NCBI RefSeq assembly: GCF_014202035.1 | Contig: NZ_JACHFR010000001.1 | Location: 496,001 to 560,000, forward strand | DNA: 64,000 nucleotides | Reading direction: 5' to 3' | Origin: Treponema rectale | GTDB taxonomy: Bacteria > Spirochaetota > Spirochaetia > Treponematales > Treponemataceae | Part shown: piece after piece, positions 16,642 to 24,231 of the stretch | How positions within the stretch are numbered: position 1 is the first letter of the stretch | Layout of the letters: each line of letters starts with the position of its first letter | Program-made: the position numbers and the translations under genes | The notes under the pieces: model-generated | What the model was told of the DNA's origin: nothing | Seen by the model: the letters and a program-made list of their open reading frames with translations, nothing else | Database searches by the model: none

Positions 16642-17489
16642 TAAAAAAAACATTCCGTTTTATAATTGTACCGGTACTCATCTTTACTTGTACTGCAGCG
16701 GCTTTTTCCCAGGAACTTGATGCCCGTGGCCGTTCGTATGTTCAGGGGCTGGAATCCTACAGAAACGGGGACTGGACGGGAGCAAGCCTTTTTTTGAGGC
16801 AGGCTGTGGCTTCTCCTGTTTATTCAACGGCAGACAGCTGGTACATACTCATTCTGAGTGAGATGTACGCAGAAAACTATACCGGCGTCGTAAATGATGC
16901 GGATTACTTTCTTTCGACTTTTGAAGATTCAGGACTTGGTCCTTATGTTTCATATCAGAAAGGCCGTGCCCTTCATTATCTTGGACAGAATGATGATGCC
17001 GTGATTGTTCTCAGTGATTACTGTCATCAGAATCCCGGAGATGCAATGTATCCGTCGGCTCTGTTCTGGCTTGGTGAGTGTTTTTATGATGATTATAATT
17101 TTGAGACGGCCAGGGCTCTGTATGAAAAGGTTGTGGCTGATTTTCCTGAAAATGAAAAGTCTCCTGACGCTCAGTTCAAGCTTGATCTTATAGCCCAGAG
17201 GGAACGGGAGCAGAAGCTTCTTTACCTTCTTAAAATGACGGGAGAGGAATATCTGAGTTCCCGTGAGGAATATGAGAAACAGCTTCGGGAGTATCAGACG
17301 GAAGATCTTGTTTCCCTTAGAAGGCAGTTGAATGCTGCAAACCAGCGTATTAAGGAACTGGAGGCCGGTGCTGCAAAAGTTCAGGTTCCTTCTGCTTCAA
17401 ACGGTGTTTCTGATGAAGAAATGGCAGCACTGAAGGCAAAAGCCCGTCAGATTCAGGCTCTTCTTGATGAAAAGAACGGCGGCATGTGA
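16632..17489 (+). CDS. Exported TPR protein, YbgF/CpoB-like
   Basis: 285 residues. A signal peptide (about 5-26) ends at FTCTAAAFSQ. TPR-like repeats occupy about 30-185 (for example SALFWLGECFYDDYNFETARALYEKVVADFPEN). This is the layout of outer-membrane-lipoprotein/Tol-associated TPR proteins such as YbgF and BamD-like factors. A C-terminal coiled coil follows (about 225-285, REEYEKQL..., VSLRRQLNAANQRIKELEAG). It is probably periplasmic. It overlaps rpe by 10 nt and its TGA is followed by the next gene's ribosome-binding site. No specific function can be assigned. Confidence 0.7.
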   Translation: MELIKKTFRFIIVPVLIFTCTAAAFSQELDARGRSYVQGLESYRNGDWTGASLFLRQAVASPVYSTADSWYILILSEMYAENYTGVVNDADYFLSTFEDSGLGPYVSYQKGRALHYLGQNDDAVIVLSDYCHQNPGDAMYPSALFWLGECFYDDYNFETARALYEKVVADFPENEKSPDAQFKLDLIAQREREQKLLYLLKMTGEEYLSSREEYEKQLREYQTEDLVSLRRQLNAANQRIKELEAGAAKVQVPSASNGVSDEEMAALKAKARQIQALLDEKNGGM

Positions 17490-17500
17490 TTGGAGGCTTT

Positions 17501-18877
17501 ATGAAAAAAACAGTAAAGATACTTTGTGCCGTTTTAGCGGCTGTATTGTGTTCACAGATATTTCTTTCCTGCTCAAGTTCCGGTCTTACGCCGGAGGAAA
17601 AAAGGCTTAAGAAACTTCAGGCAAAGCAGCGGAAGGATGCCTATACAGGCTGGATTTATGTTCCTGAGAGAAAGTTTTCAATTACTAAGGATGACATAAA
17701 AATTGATATGAACGGAAGTACGGGAACATTCGGTCTTTATGCAATTCCTGAACAGGGAAGTCCCGTACCGCTCCTTTCAAATTATGATTCATTTACCTCA
17801 ACGTTCGTAAGCGTAAAAATCGGTCGCAAGGAATACCGCCTTAACAGGGAAAACGGTGTAAAAAGTGAAGCCCGCCGTACACCTTACGGGGCCCAGATGT
17901 GCTATACGATAGAAAAACAGGCTCAGGTTGTTGTGGATTTTAGTTTCCTGCCGTCCATTGCAACTTCATCCAGGGTAGACATGCTTCGCGTAACGATTTA
18001 TACGATTAACCTTGGAAGAAGTACTCAGTCTTTTACCGTAAAGAGTGTCTTTGATACTGTTCTTGGAGAAAATACTGTTTCTCATTTTTCTACGGCTGCA
18101 AAGTCAAAAATTAATTCTGAAGTTCAGTATCTTTCCATGTCAAATGATTTATGGGTACGTTCATCGAATGAAAGTACTTCAGTTCAGTTCCTTCTTGATG
18201 GAAAAGGCATAACTTCACCGTCTCACGTAACGCTGGCCAATAAAGATTCACTCTCAACTACAAACTGGATTCCTCAGACTACAGAAGCAAAGAGTTTTAA
18301 TTCTGTAATTTCATACAATAATTCTGCTGTTGGCATTAACTGGAAAACGGCTTATCTTGATCCGCTTAAAACCAGTGTAATTACATTCTATATGTCTGTG
18401 GGAATCAGCGGAAATGAACCGGCGGGAAAAGATTTCCTTAAGGCTCTGGAAGAAGGTCGTACCGCCCTTGCCGCATCTCTTCCGGATTTTGCACCTTATA
18501 CGAATGTAGCTCCAAGTCCGTCTGAAATTTCTGAGGATGAACTGAAGACTCCTTATTATGAGAATATGCCTGTAATTCCGGGGCAGCAGGATACTGTTGC
18601 GGATCCGGAAACTTCTGCATCCGGTGAAAGTGATTCTCCTGAGGATTCTGCAGGACTTTCTCCGGAACCTTCGTCAGATTCTTCTAAGGAAAATGAAGTA
18701 ACTGTGCCGGAAAAAGTTGTAGTTACAAAGATGCAGCTTAATCCTGAATATATACAGCAGCTTCTTGACCATATTGCAGAACTGGAAGCTGATGATCCTG
18801 GCATAAATAAGGCGGAAATAGATGCTTTGAATGCAGAACTTGACGGAATCCTCCTTATGCTTAAGTCAATGGAATAA
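17501..18877 (+). CDS. Lipoprotein with Pro/Ser/Glu-rich C-terminus
   Basis: 458 residues from the ATG at 17501, which has TGGAGG 4 nt upstream; an in-frame GTG at 17486 includes that ribosome-binding site and is rejected. The signal peptide ends in a lipobox (IFLSC), so lipidation of the Cys is expected. The body (about 40-330) looks like an all-beta extracytoplasmic domain with no recognised family. An acidic, Pro/Ser-rich linker (about 335-420) joins a C-terminal helical segment (MQLNPEYIQQLLDHIAELEADD...). It lies between two TPR genes and probably works in the same envelope assembly. No function can be assigned. Confidence 0.65.
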   Translation: MKKTVKILCAVLAAVLCSQIFLSCSSSGLTPEEKRLKKLQAKQRKDAYTGWIYVPERKFSITKDDIKIDMNGSTGTFGLYAIPEQGSPVPLLSNYDSFTSTFVSVKIGRKEYRLNRENGVKSEARRTPYGAQMCYTIEKQAQVVVDFSFLPSIATSSRVDMLRVTIYTINLGRSTQSFTVKSVFDTVLGENTVSHFSTAAKSKINSEVQYLSMSNDLWVRSSNESTSVQFLLDGKGITSPSHVTLANKDSLSTTNWIPQTTEAKSFNSVISYNNSAVGINWKTAYLDPLKTSVITFYMSVGISGNEPAGKDFLKALEEGRTALAASLPDFAPYTNVAPSPSEISEDELKTPYYENMPVIPGQQDTVADPETSASGESDSPEDSAGLSPEPSSDSSKENEVTVPEKVVVTKMQLNPEYIQQLLDHIAELEADDPGINKAEIDALNAELDGILLMLKSME

Positions 18878-18888
18878 GTTGAGGTTAC

Positions 18889-20031
18889 ATGGCCCGGTCT
18901 GCAGTTGAAAGAGCTCGTGCTCTCCTGAAACGAAGAAAGTTTTCTCTTGCCATAACTCTTCTGGAATCTTATGAAGAGTATTACAGGGATGATTTTGAAT
19001 TTAATCTTGTCATGGGACATGCTTTTTTATATTCAGGGGATTTTGGATCTGCTTCTTCTTTTTATAAACGGGCAAGAAATATTCGTATCAATGACTCAGA
19101 ATTAATTCTCGGACAGGCTGCGATTTTTTTACAGCGGGGGGATACTCAGAAAGCCATAGAATATTATCTTGATGTTCTTGATATAGATCCTGAGAATGCA
19201 GTAGCAAAAGCTGCCCTTGATTTTATAAGGGACTACGGGGAATATCCTGTTATTGTCAGATGGTATGAAACCGGAAAACTTCAGCGGTTTTTTCCACCTC
19301 TTGGACTTAATCCGCTTATTATAATTAAGTCCTGTGCGGCAGGAATTCTTGCAGGAATTGTTCTGGGGGCAGTTATATATGGGTTTGCTTCCGTTAAGCC
19401 TGCACGGGATTATATAAAGGGTCCCCGTATGAATTTAAGTTCTCTCGGACTGGAATTAAGCAGTGATGAAAGAGAATCTGCCCTTGCTCAGGATCTGTCG
19501 GGAACGGTGGTACATTTTATGCTCAGCAGGCAGGAGGCAAACAGAGCCTATGATGATGCCGTCATGTATTTTCAGGATGGCAGGGACAATGCCTGCCGGG
19601 TGGAAATAAACCGTCTGCTTCAGTCTAATGTTTCTGCGGAGTTTAAAGGCAAGGTCAATGTTCTGGAGTCGCTTTTGTTTCCTGAACCGCCGACTTTTGA
19701 TAATCTTCTTGATAATGTTTCTTATGATACGATTGTTTCTTCAAAAGTTCCTGAGCTTTATGAAGGTTGTTACGTTGCATGGAGCGGCAGAATTTCAAGG
19801 GCTGAACTGCACGATAACGGAGACTGGTCCTGCACTCTTCTTGTAGGATATGAAAATCTTGAGAATTTTGACGGATATGTTCAGGTTAATTTTTCAAAAG
19901 GGCTTAATCCTGTTCCGGACGGAAAGAAAGCCGTTCGTTTTTTGGGAAGGGTAAAGTTTGATGACGGAAAATTAAAACTTGACGGTATATCTGTTTATCA
20001 GCCGTTAAAAGACGGTGTTCTTAAAAATTAA
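18889..20031 (+). CDS. Membrane-anchored TPR protein
   Basis: 380 residues. The N-terminal cytoplasmic TPR region (about 1-115) includes QAAIFLQRGDTQKAIEYYLDVLDIDPEN. A single transmembrane helix (about 145-170, IIIKSCAAGILAGIVLGAVIYGF) follows. The C-terminal part (about 175-380) is extracytoplasmic or a second domain, ending in a beta-rich segment (GCYVAWSGRISRAELHDNG...) that looks OB-like. It sits 11 nt after the lipoprotein gene, probably in the same operon, and upstream of recA. Function unknown. Confidence 0.6.
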   Translation: MARSAVERARALLKRRKFSLAITLLESYEEYYRDDFEFNLVMGHAFLYSGDFGSASSFYKRARNIRINDSELILGQAAIFLQRGDTQKAIEYYLDVLDIDPENAVAKAALDFIRDYGEYPVIVRWYETGKLQRFFPPLGLNPLIIIKSCAAGILAGIVLGAVIYGFASVKPARDYIKGPRMNLSSLGLELSSDERESALAQDLSGTVVHFMLSRQEANRAYDDAVMYFQDGRDNACRVEINRLLQSNVSAEFKGKVNVLESLLFPEPPTFDNLLDNVSYDTIVSSKVPELYEGCYVAWSGRISRAELHDNGDWSCTLLVGYENLENFDGYVQVNFSKGLNPVPDGKKAVRFLGRVKFDDGKLKLDGISVYQPLKDGVLKN

Positions 20032-20118
20032 TTTTTTTATTATTATTTTTGATAATTTGTGTAGATTTTAAAAATTTGATGAAAATATATATACGTAATG
20101 AATAATCGGGAGGTCATT

Positions 20119-21366
20119 ATGGCTAAAGCGGCAGAAGAAAAAATGCCAGTAGAAATGTCTGAGAAGTTAAAGGCTCTTGAAGCTGCACGACTTCAGATAG
20201 AAAAGCAGTTCGGTACGGGCTCACTCATGAAGCTTGGAACAAAAACAGATGCAACTGCAATTGACGTTATTCCTTCGGGATCGATTCTTCTTGATGAAGC
20301 TCTGGGAATCGGAGGATATCCGAGGGGAAGAATTATAGAAATGTATGGTCCTGAAAGTTCAGGAAAGACGACTCTTGCCCTTCATGCTGTGGCAGAAGCA
20401 CAGAAACTTGGCGGTATTGCGGCATTTATTGATGCGGAACATGCTCTTGATCCTGTTTATGCAAAGAACCTTGGTGTTAATATTGATGAACTTTATGTAT
20501 CCCAGCCGGATACGGGAGAACAGGCTCTTGAGATTTGTGAGCAGCTGGTACGTTCCGGTGCTGTTGACATTATCGTAATAGACTCTGTTGCTGCCCTTAC
20601 TCCGCAGAAAGAAATCGAAGGAGAAATGGGTGATTCTGTAATGGGTGTACAGGCTCGTCTTATGAGTCAGGCTTTAAGAAAGCTTACTGCTATCGTCGGA
20701 AAGAGCAAGTGTCTTGTAGTTTTCATCAATCAGATCCGTATGAAAATCGGCGTTATGTTCGGAAATCCGGAAACGACAACCGGTGGAAACGCACTTAAAT
20801 TCTATTCATCAATCCGCCTTGAAATCCGCAGAATAGAATCAATTGACGGAAAGGGAGATGAAGATGCAATCGGAAACAGAGTACGCGTAAAGATTGTAAA
20901 GAATAAAGTTGCTCCGCCATTCAGAAAGGTTGAACTTGACATCTATTTCGGAAAGGGAGTTTCTGCTGCCGCTTCGATTCTGGATTCTGCCGTTAAGCAT
21001 GGTCTTATTGACAAGCGCGGCGCATGGTATACCCGCGGTGACGAAAAGGTAGGTCAGGGTAAGGAAAATGCCGTAAATTATATAGAAAATAATCCTGAAT
21101 ACCGCATTCAGCTTGAGCATACTCTTCGTGAAAAAATCTTCCCGGGACAGGTTCTCCGTACGAAAGAGGGAGAAGTTGTAACTGAGGAACAGATAAAGGC
21201 TTACGAAAAAGAAATGCGTGCAAAGGGAGTTGGAGTTCCTGCCCAGACGGATGAGGCGGAACCTGCTTCTGAACCTGCTCCGGTAAAGGAAACTAAAACT
21301 GCTTCCAGGGCAGCAGGGCTTGCAAAGGCTGCCGCAGAAAAACCGTCAGTAGAGGATTTGTTCTGA
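20119..21366 (+). CDS. recA: Recombinase RecA
   Basis: 415 residues from the ATG at 20119, preceded by GGGAGG; an earlier in-frame ATG at 20098 contains that ribosome-binding site and is rejected. Walker A is GPESSGKTT. The DNA-binding L1 and L2 region includes [15 protein letters not shown] and [30 protein letters not shown]. It catalyses strand exchange in homologous repair. The C-terminal 60 residues are an Ala/Glu/Pro-rich tail, longer than the E. coli one. The folK start lies 2 nt after the stop, so these genes are linked. No LexA-type operator could be seen upstream. Confidence 0.97.
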   Translation: MAKAAEEKMPVEMSEKLKALEAARLQIEKQFGTGSLMKLGTKTDATAIDVIPSGSILLDEALGIGGYPRGRIIEMYGPESSGKTTLALHAVAEAQKLGGIAAFIDAEHALDPVYAKNLGVNIDELYVSQPDTGEQALEICEQLVRSGAVDIIVIDSVAALTPQKEIEGEMGDSVMGVQARLMSQALRKLTAIVGKSKCLVVFINQIRMKIGVMFGNPETTTGGNALKFYSSIRLEIRRIESIDGKGDEDAIGNRVRVKIVKNKVAPPFRKVELDIYFGKGVSAAASILDSAVKHGLIDKRGAWYTRGDEKVGQGKENAVNYIENNPEYRIQLEHTLREKIFPGQVLRTKEGEVVTEEQIKAYEKEMRAKGVGVPAQTDEAEPASEPAPVKETKTASRAAGLAKAAAEKPSVEDLF

Positions 21367-21368
21367 TT

Positions 21369-21902
21369 ATGACTTGTACAGTGCTTGGTCTTGGCTCAAA
21401 TAAAGGTTTTCAAAATCTTGCTCCCGGAAAAGTTCTGGATGAAGCCTGCAGGGCACTGTCGTCTGTTCTTAAAAATGCTGTATTTTCTTCAGTCTATGTA
21501 ACAAAACCTATGTATTATGAAGATCAGGATTACTTTCATAACATGGTGTGTGCAGGCTGGTATGAGGGTACGGCATTTGAACTTCTGGATGAAATACATA
21601 GAATTGAGGCTTCTTTCGGGCGTGACCGTTCGAAAGAAATTCGTTACGGATGCAGATCTCTGGATATAGACATTGAACTTTTCGGAAAAGAAAAAATTTC
21701 TGAAGAAAATCTTGTCGTTCCCCATGAAAAATTTCTTGAAAGAAGTTTTGTTTTGACACCCTTTCATGAAGTTTTAAAAAAATATGCCGATATTGAATTT
21801 GAGGGTTGTCTTTTAAAAGACAGTCTTCCATTTTCAAAAGAATATATAAAAACACAGCTTGATTTGTTGAAGACTCAGGAAGTTGTACTGGAGCGGTCTT
21901 AA
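21369..21902 (+). CDS. folK: 6-hydroxymethyl-7,8-dihydropterin pyrophosphokinase
   Basis: HPPK, 177 residues, catalysing pyrophosphate transfer from ATP to hydroxymethyldihydropterin in folate synthesis. Family marks are LGLGSNKG at the N-terminus and the ATP and pterin loop ASFGRDRSKEIRYGCRSLDIDI, equivalent to GRxRxxRWGPRxLDLDI. VVPHEKFLERSFVLTPFHEV matches the PHPRxxxRxFVLxPL block. It directly follows recA and precedes scpA. Confidence 0.93.
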   Translation: MTCTVLGLGSNKGFQNLAPGKVLDEACRALSSVLKNAVFSSVYVTKPMYYEDQDYFHNMVCAGWYEGTAFELLDEIHRIEASFGRDRSKEIRYGCRSLDIDIELFGKEKISEENLVVPHEKFLERSFVLTPFHEVLKKYADIEFEGCLLKDSLPFSKEYIKTQLDLLKTQEVVLERS

Positions 21903-21927
21903 AACAGAATCAGCAGGGAGCATTTTT

Positions 21928-22713
21928 ATGGAACAGACTCAGGTTTTAGAAACATCAGTAACGGACGATGTTCAGTCAAGACGTCAGAAATTCAGTGCAG
22001 GTATTTTTGAAGGGCCTCTTGATCTGCTTCTGAGCCTTATACGTGAAAATAAAATAAATATTTATGACATTCCTATTGCAGAAATTACAGATCAGTTTCT
22101 TGATTATCTTGACTATGCAGTGGAACTTGATCTTCAGGATTTGAGTGATTTTTATGCAATGGCATCCAAACTTGTTCATATAAAAAGCCTTATGCTTCTT
22201 CCTGTTGAAGTAAAATATGAAGAAGGCGAAAGCATGGAAGATCCTCGTGATGAACTTGTAGCCCAGCTTATTGAGTATCAGAAATTCAAGAAGCTTTCGG
22301 TTCTTATGGAAGAGCAGGAGGAACAGAGCGAGTGGAGCTTTGAGCGTAAGAAGATTGAAAGACTTCTTCCTTTTGATGATGAGGATTCAATGTGGGAAAA
22401 GGTTGATTCCTGGGCTCTTCTTCAGGATATGCAGAAGATTTTTAAGAATCTTACGAATGTTTCTCAGGACGACAGGATAATCAATATGAATGAGAGCATT
22501 ACACCGAATGAAAAAATTGCGCTTATGAATGAACTTCTGGAGCGTAACGGTGAATGCATGTTTACTGACCTTATTACCCGCCGGGGTAACGAACTTGACG
22601 TTGTATGTGCATTTATGGCAATCTTAGAGGCCGTTAAACTCAAACTGGCAGATATATTTCAGAACAGAATGTTTGGAGACATAAAGATATGCAGGAAGAA
22701 GCAGGCAGCGTAA
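21928..22713 (+). CDS. scpA: Segregation and condensation protein A
   Basis: Kleisin subunit of the SMC-ScpAB condensin, 261 residues from the ATG at 21928 with AGGGAG upstream; an earlier in-frame start at 21883 lies inside folK and is rejected. The N-terminal kleisin motif FEGPLDLLLSLIRENKINIYDIPI is near residue 30. ADFYAM-type helices (DLSDFYAMASKLVHIKSLMLLP) follow, and a winged-helix C-terminus ends near LADIFQNRMFGDIKI. It bridges SMC heads in chromosome condensation. It overlaps scpB by 25 nt. Confidence 0.94.
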   Translation: MEQTQVLETSVTDDVQSRRQKFSAGIFEGPLDLLLSLIRENKINIYDIPIAEITDQFLDYLDYAVELDLQDLSDFYAMASKLVHIKSLMLLPVEVKYEEGESMEDPRDELVAQLIEYQKFKKLSVLMEEQEEQSEWSFERKKIERLLPFDDEDSMWEKVDSWALLQDMQKIFKNLTNVSQDDRIINMNESITPNEKIALMNELLERNGECMFTDLITRRGNELDVVCAFMAILEAVKLKLADIFQNRMFGDIKICRKKQAA

Positions 22714-23456
22714 GCGAAGTTACCGAATCAGAAAATCTGGAAAAAAATAAAGAAAGTGCTGCTGAAAATACTGCAGTGGAAGAAAAATCTGAAAAACAGG
22801 TTTCTGAAAACGAGACGGAACAGGAAACTGCTGATGATGATTCCTATGAAGAAGAATCTGAAACGGAACTTTTAAGGGAAGAACAGACGGAACTTGATAT
22901 CCGGCGCGAAAACATGACGCTGGATGGAGAAACGGCATTGCTTGAAACAGTACTTTTTCTTGAAAGTGAACCGCAGAATGTTGACAGTCTGTCCAGAATT
23001 ACAAAATTATCACCTGATGTAATAAAAGAATGTCTTGAAAATCTTAAGGCAAAATATTCAGCCCCTGATTCGGGAATTGAACTGTCTCAGATAATCGGAG
23101 GCTGGATTCTTACGCCAAAAAAAGAGTGCTTTGATTTCGTAAAAGAGCGTTACGGCAAGAAAAATGACGGTAAGCTTAGTAAGGCTGCCGTTGAGACTCT
23201 TTCGATTATTGCATACAGTCAGCCTATTACCCGTGCAGAGATAGAAAGTATCCGCCATGTAAGCGTTGATAACATGATGAGGATTCTTCTTGAGCGTAAT
23301 TTTATAAAGGAAGTCGGAAAAAAAGATATTCCTGGTAAACCTACTCTGTACGGAACTACTAAAGAATTCCTTGAATTTTTCCATTTGCAGAGTATTAGTG
23401 AATTACCGCAGCTTGATGAAAAAGAAAACGAGAGGTTTATTGAACTTGCAAGATAG
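22689..23456 (+). CDS. scpB: Segregation and condensation protein B, acidic extension
   Basis: 255 residues. The conserved ScpB tandem winged-helix core runs from about 80 to 240 (ALLETVLFLESEPQN, TKLSPDVIKECLENL, LSKAAVETLSIIAYSQPITRAEIESIRH). It is preceded by about 75 residues consisting largely of Glu, Asp, Ser and Lys, which is not part of typical ScpB and is probably disordered. ScpB dimers bind ScpA in the condensin complex. The start codon lies inside scpA with GGAG at 22675-22678, so translation is coupled. The rluB gene follows directly. Confidence 0.92.
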   Translation: MQEEAGSVSEVTESENLEKNKESAAENTAVEEKSEKQVSENETEQETADDDSYEEESETELLREEQTELDIRRENMTLDGETALLETVLFLESEPQNVDSLSRITKLSPDVIKECLENLKAKYSAPDSGIELSQIIGGWILTPKKECFDFVKERYGKKNDGKLSKAAVETLSIIAYSQPITRAEIESIRHVSVDNMMRILLERNFIKEVGKKDIPGKPTLYGTTKEFLEFFHLQSISELPQLDEKENERFIELAR

Positions 23457-23460
23457 TATT

Positions 23461-24204
23461 ATGCGTTTACAGCAGTATATGGCCCGCTGTGGTGTGGCAA
23501 GCCGTCGCGCCAGTGAGGCAATTATTCTTGAGGGAAGGGTACAGGTAAATTCACAGGTCGTAACGGAACTGGGAACAAAAGTTGCTCCCGGTGATGTCGT
23601 TCTTGTTGACGGAAAGGAAATACATCTGGAAGAAACTAAGCGCTACGTGCTGCTGAATAAACCTCAGGGGTATGTATGTTCCCTGGCAGATGAAAAGGAC
23701 CGGCCTGTAGCCGCAGATCTTCTGAAGGAAACTTATTCTGAGCGCCTTTATAATGTAGGCCGTCTTGATATGTTTTCCAGCGGACTTATTATTTTTACGA
23801 ATGACGGGGATTTTGCTGCAAGGCTTTCCCATCCGTCTGCTGAACTTGAAAAGGAATATATAGTTGATACGAGTACGAGTCTTCCCCGCGGACTGGCAGA
23901 AGATTTTATGAAGGGAATCCGTATAGATAATGTTTTTTACCGCTGCAAGCAGGCTGTTGAACTTAACAGTCACCGCATGAGGATTGTTCTTGTAGAGGGA
24001 AAAAACCGTGAAATCCGAAGGGTTTTTGAAGACCGCCAGGTTGGAATAAGAAGCCTTATGAGAATCCGCATTGGAAGCGTAGGGGTTGGAGAACTTCAGT
24101 TCGGACAGTTCAGGGAACTTACGGCTCAGGAAGTAAAGACCCTTTTAAGCCTCTGCCATAATGAAGGAAAAAAGTTTAAGTCGGCTAGTTTTCAGGAATA
24201 TTGA
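23461..24204 (+). CDS. rluB: 23S rRNA pseudouridine synthase, RluB family
   Basis: RluB/RsuA family pseudouridine synthase. An N-terminal S4 RNA-binding domain (MRLQQYMARCGVASRRASEA...) precedes the catalytic domain with NVGRLDMFSSGL, holding the catalytic Asp of the GRLD motif. It also shows LLNKPQGYVCS and EGKNREIRRV. Upstream in-frame starts exist: TTG at 23442, with AGAGG before it, and ATG at 23416. The ATG at 23461 is chosen because it begins the conserved S4 core, but the TTG cannot be excluded. 247 residues. Whether the target is U2605 as in RluB cannot be read from sequence. Confidence 0.88.
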   Translation: MRLQQYMARCGVASRRASEAIILEGRVQVNSQVVTELGTKVAPGDVVLVDGKEIHLEETKRYVLLNKPQGYVCSLADEKDRPVAADLLKETYSERLYNVGRLDMFSSGLIIFTNDGDFAARLSHPSAELEKEYIVDTSTSLPRGLAEDFMKGIRIDNVFYRCKQAVELNSHRMRIVLVEGKNREIRRVFEDRQVGIRSLMRIRIGSVGVGELQFGQFRELTAQEVKTLLSLCHNEGKKFKSASFQEY

Positions 24205-24231
24205 TTATTCCTGATTCATATAGGAGATAAA

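Noticed and set aside
20032-20118. LexA-type SOS box upstream of recA
   Set aside because: No CTGT-N8-ACAG or GAAC-N4-GTTC palindrome is present; only AT-rich sequence.
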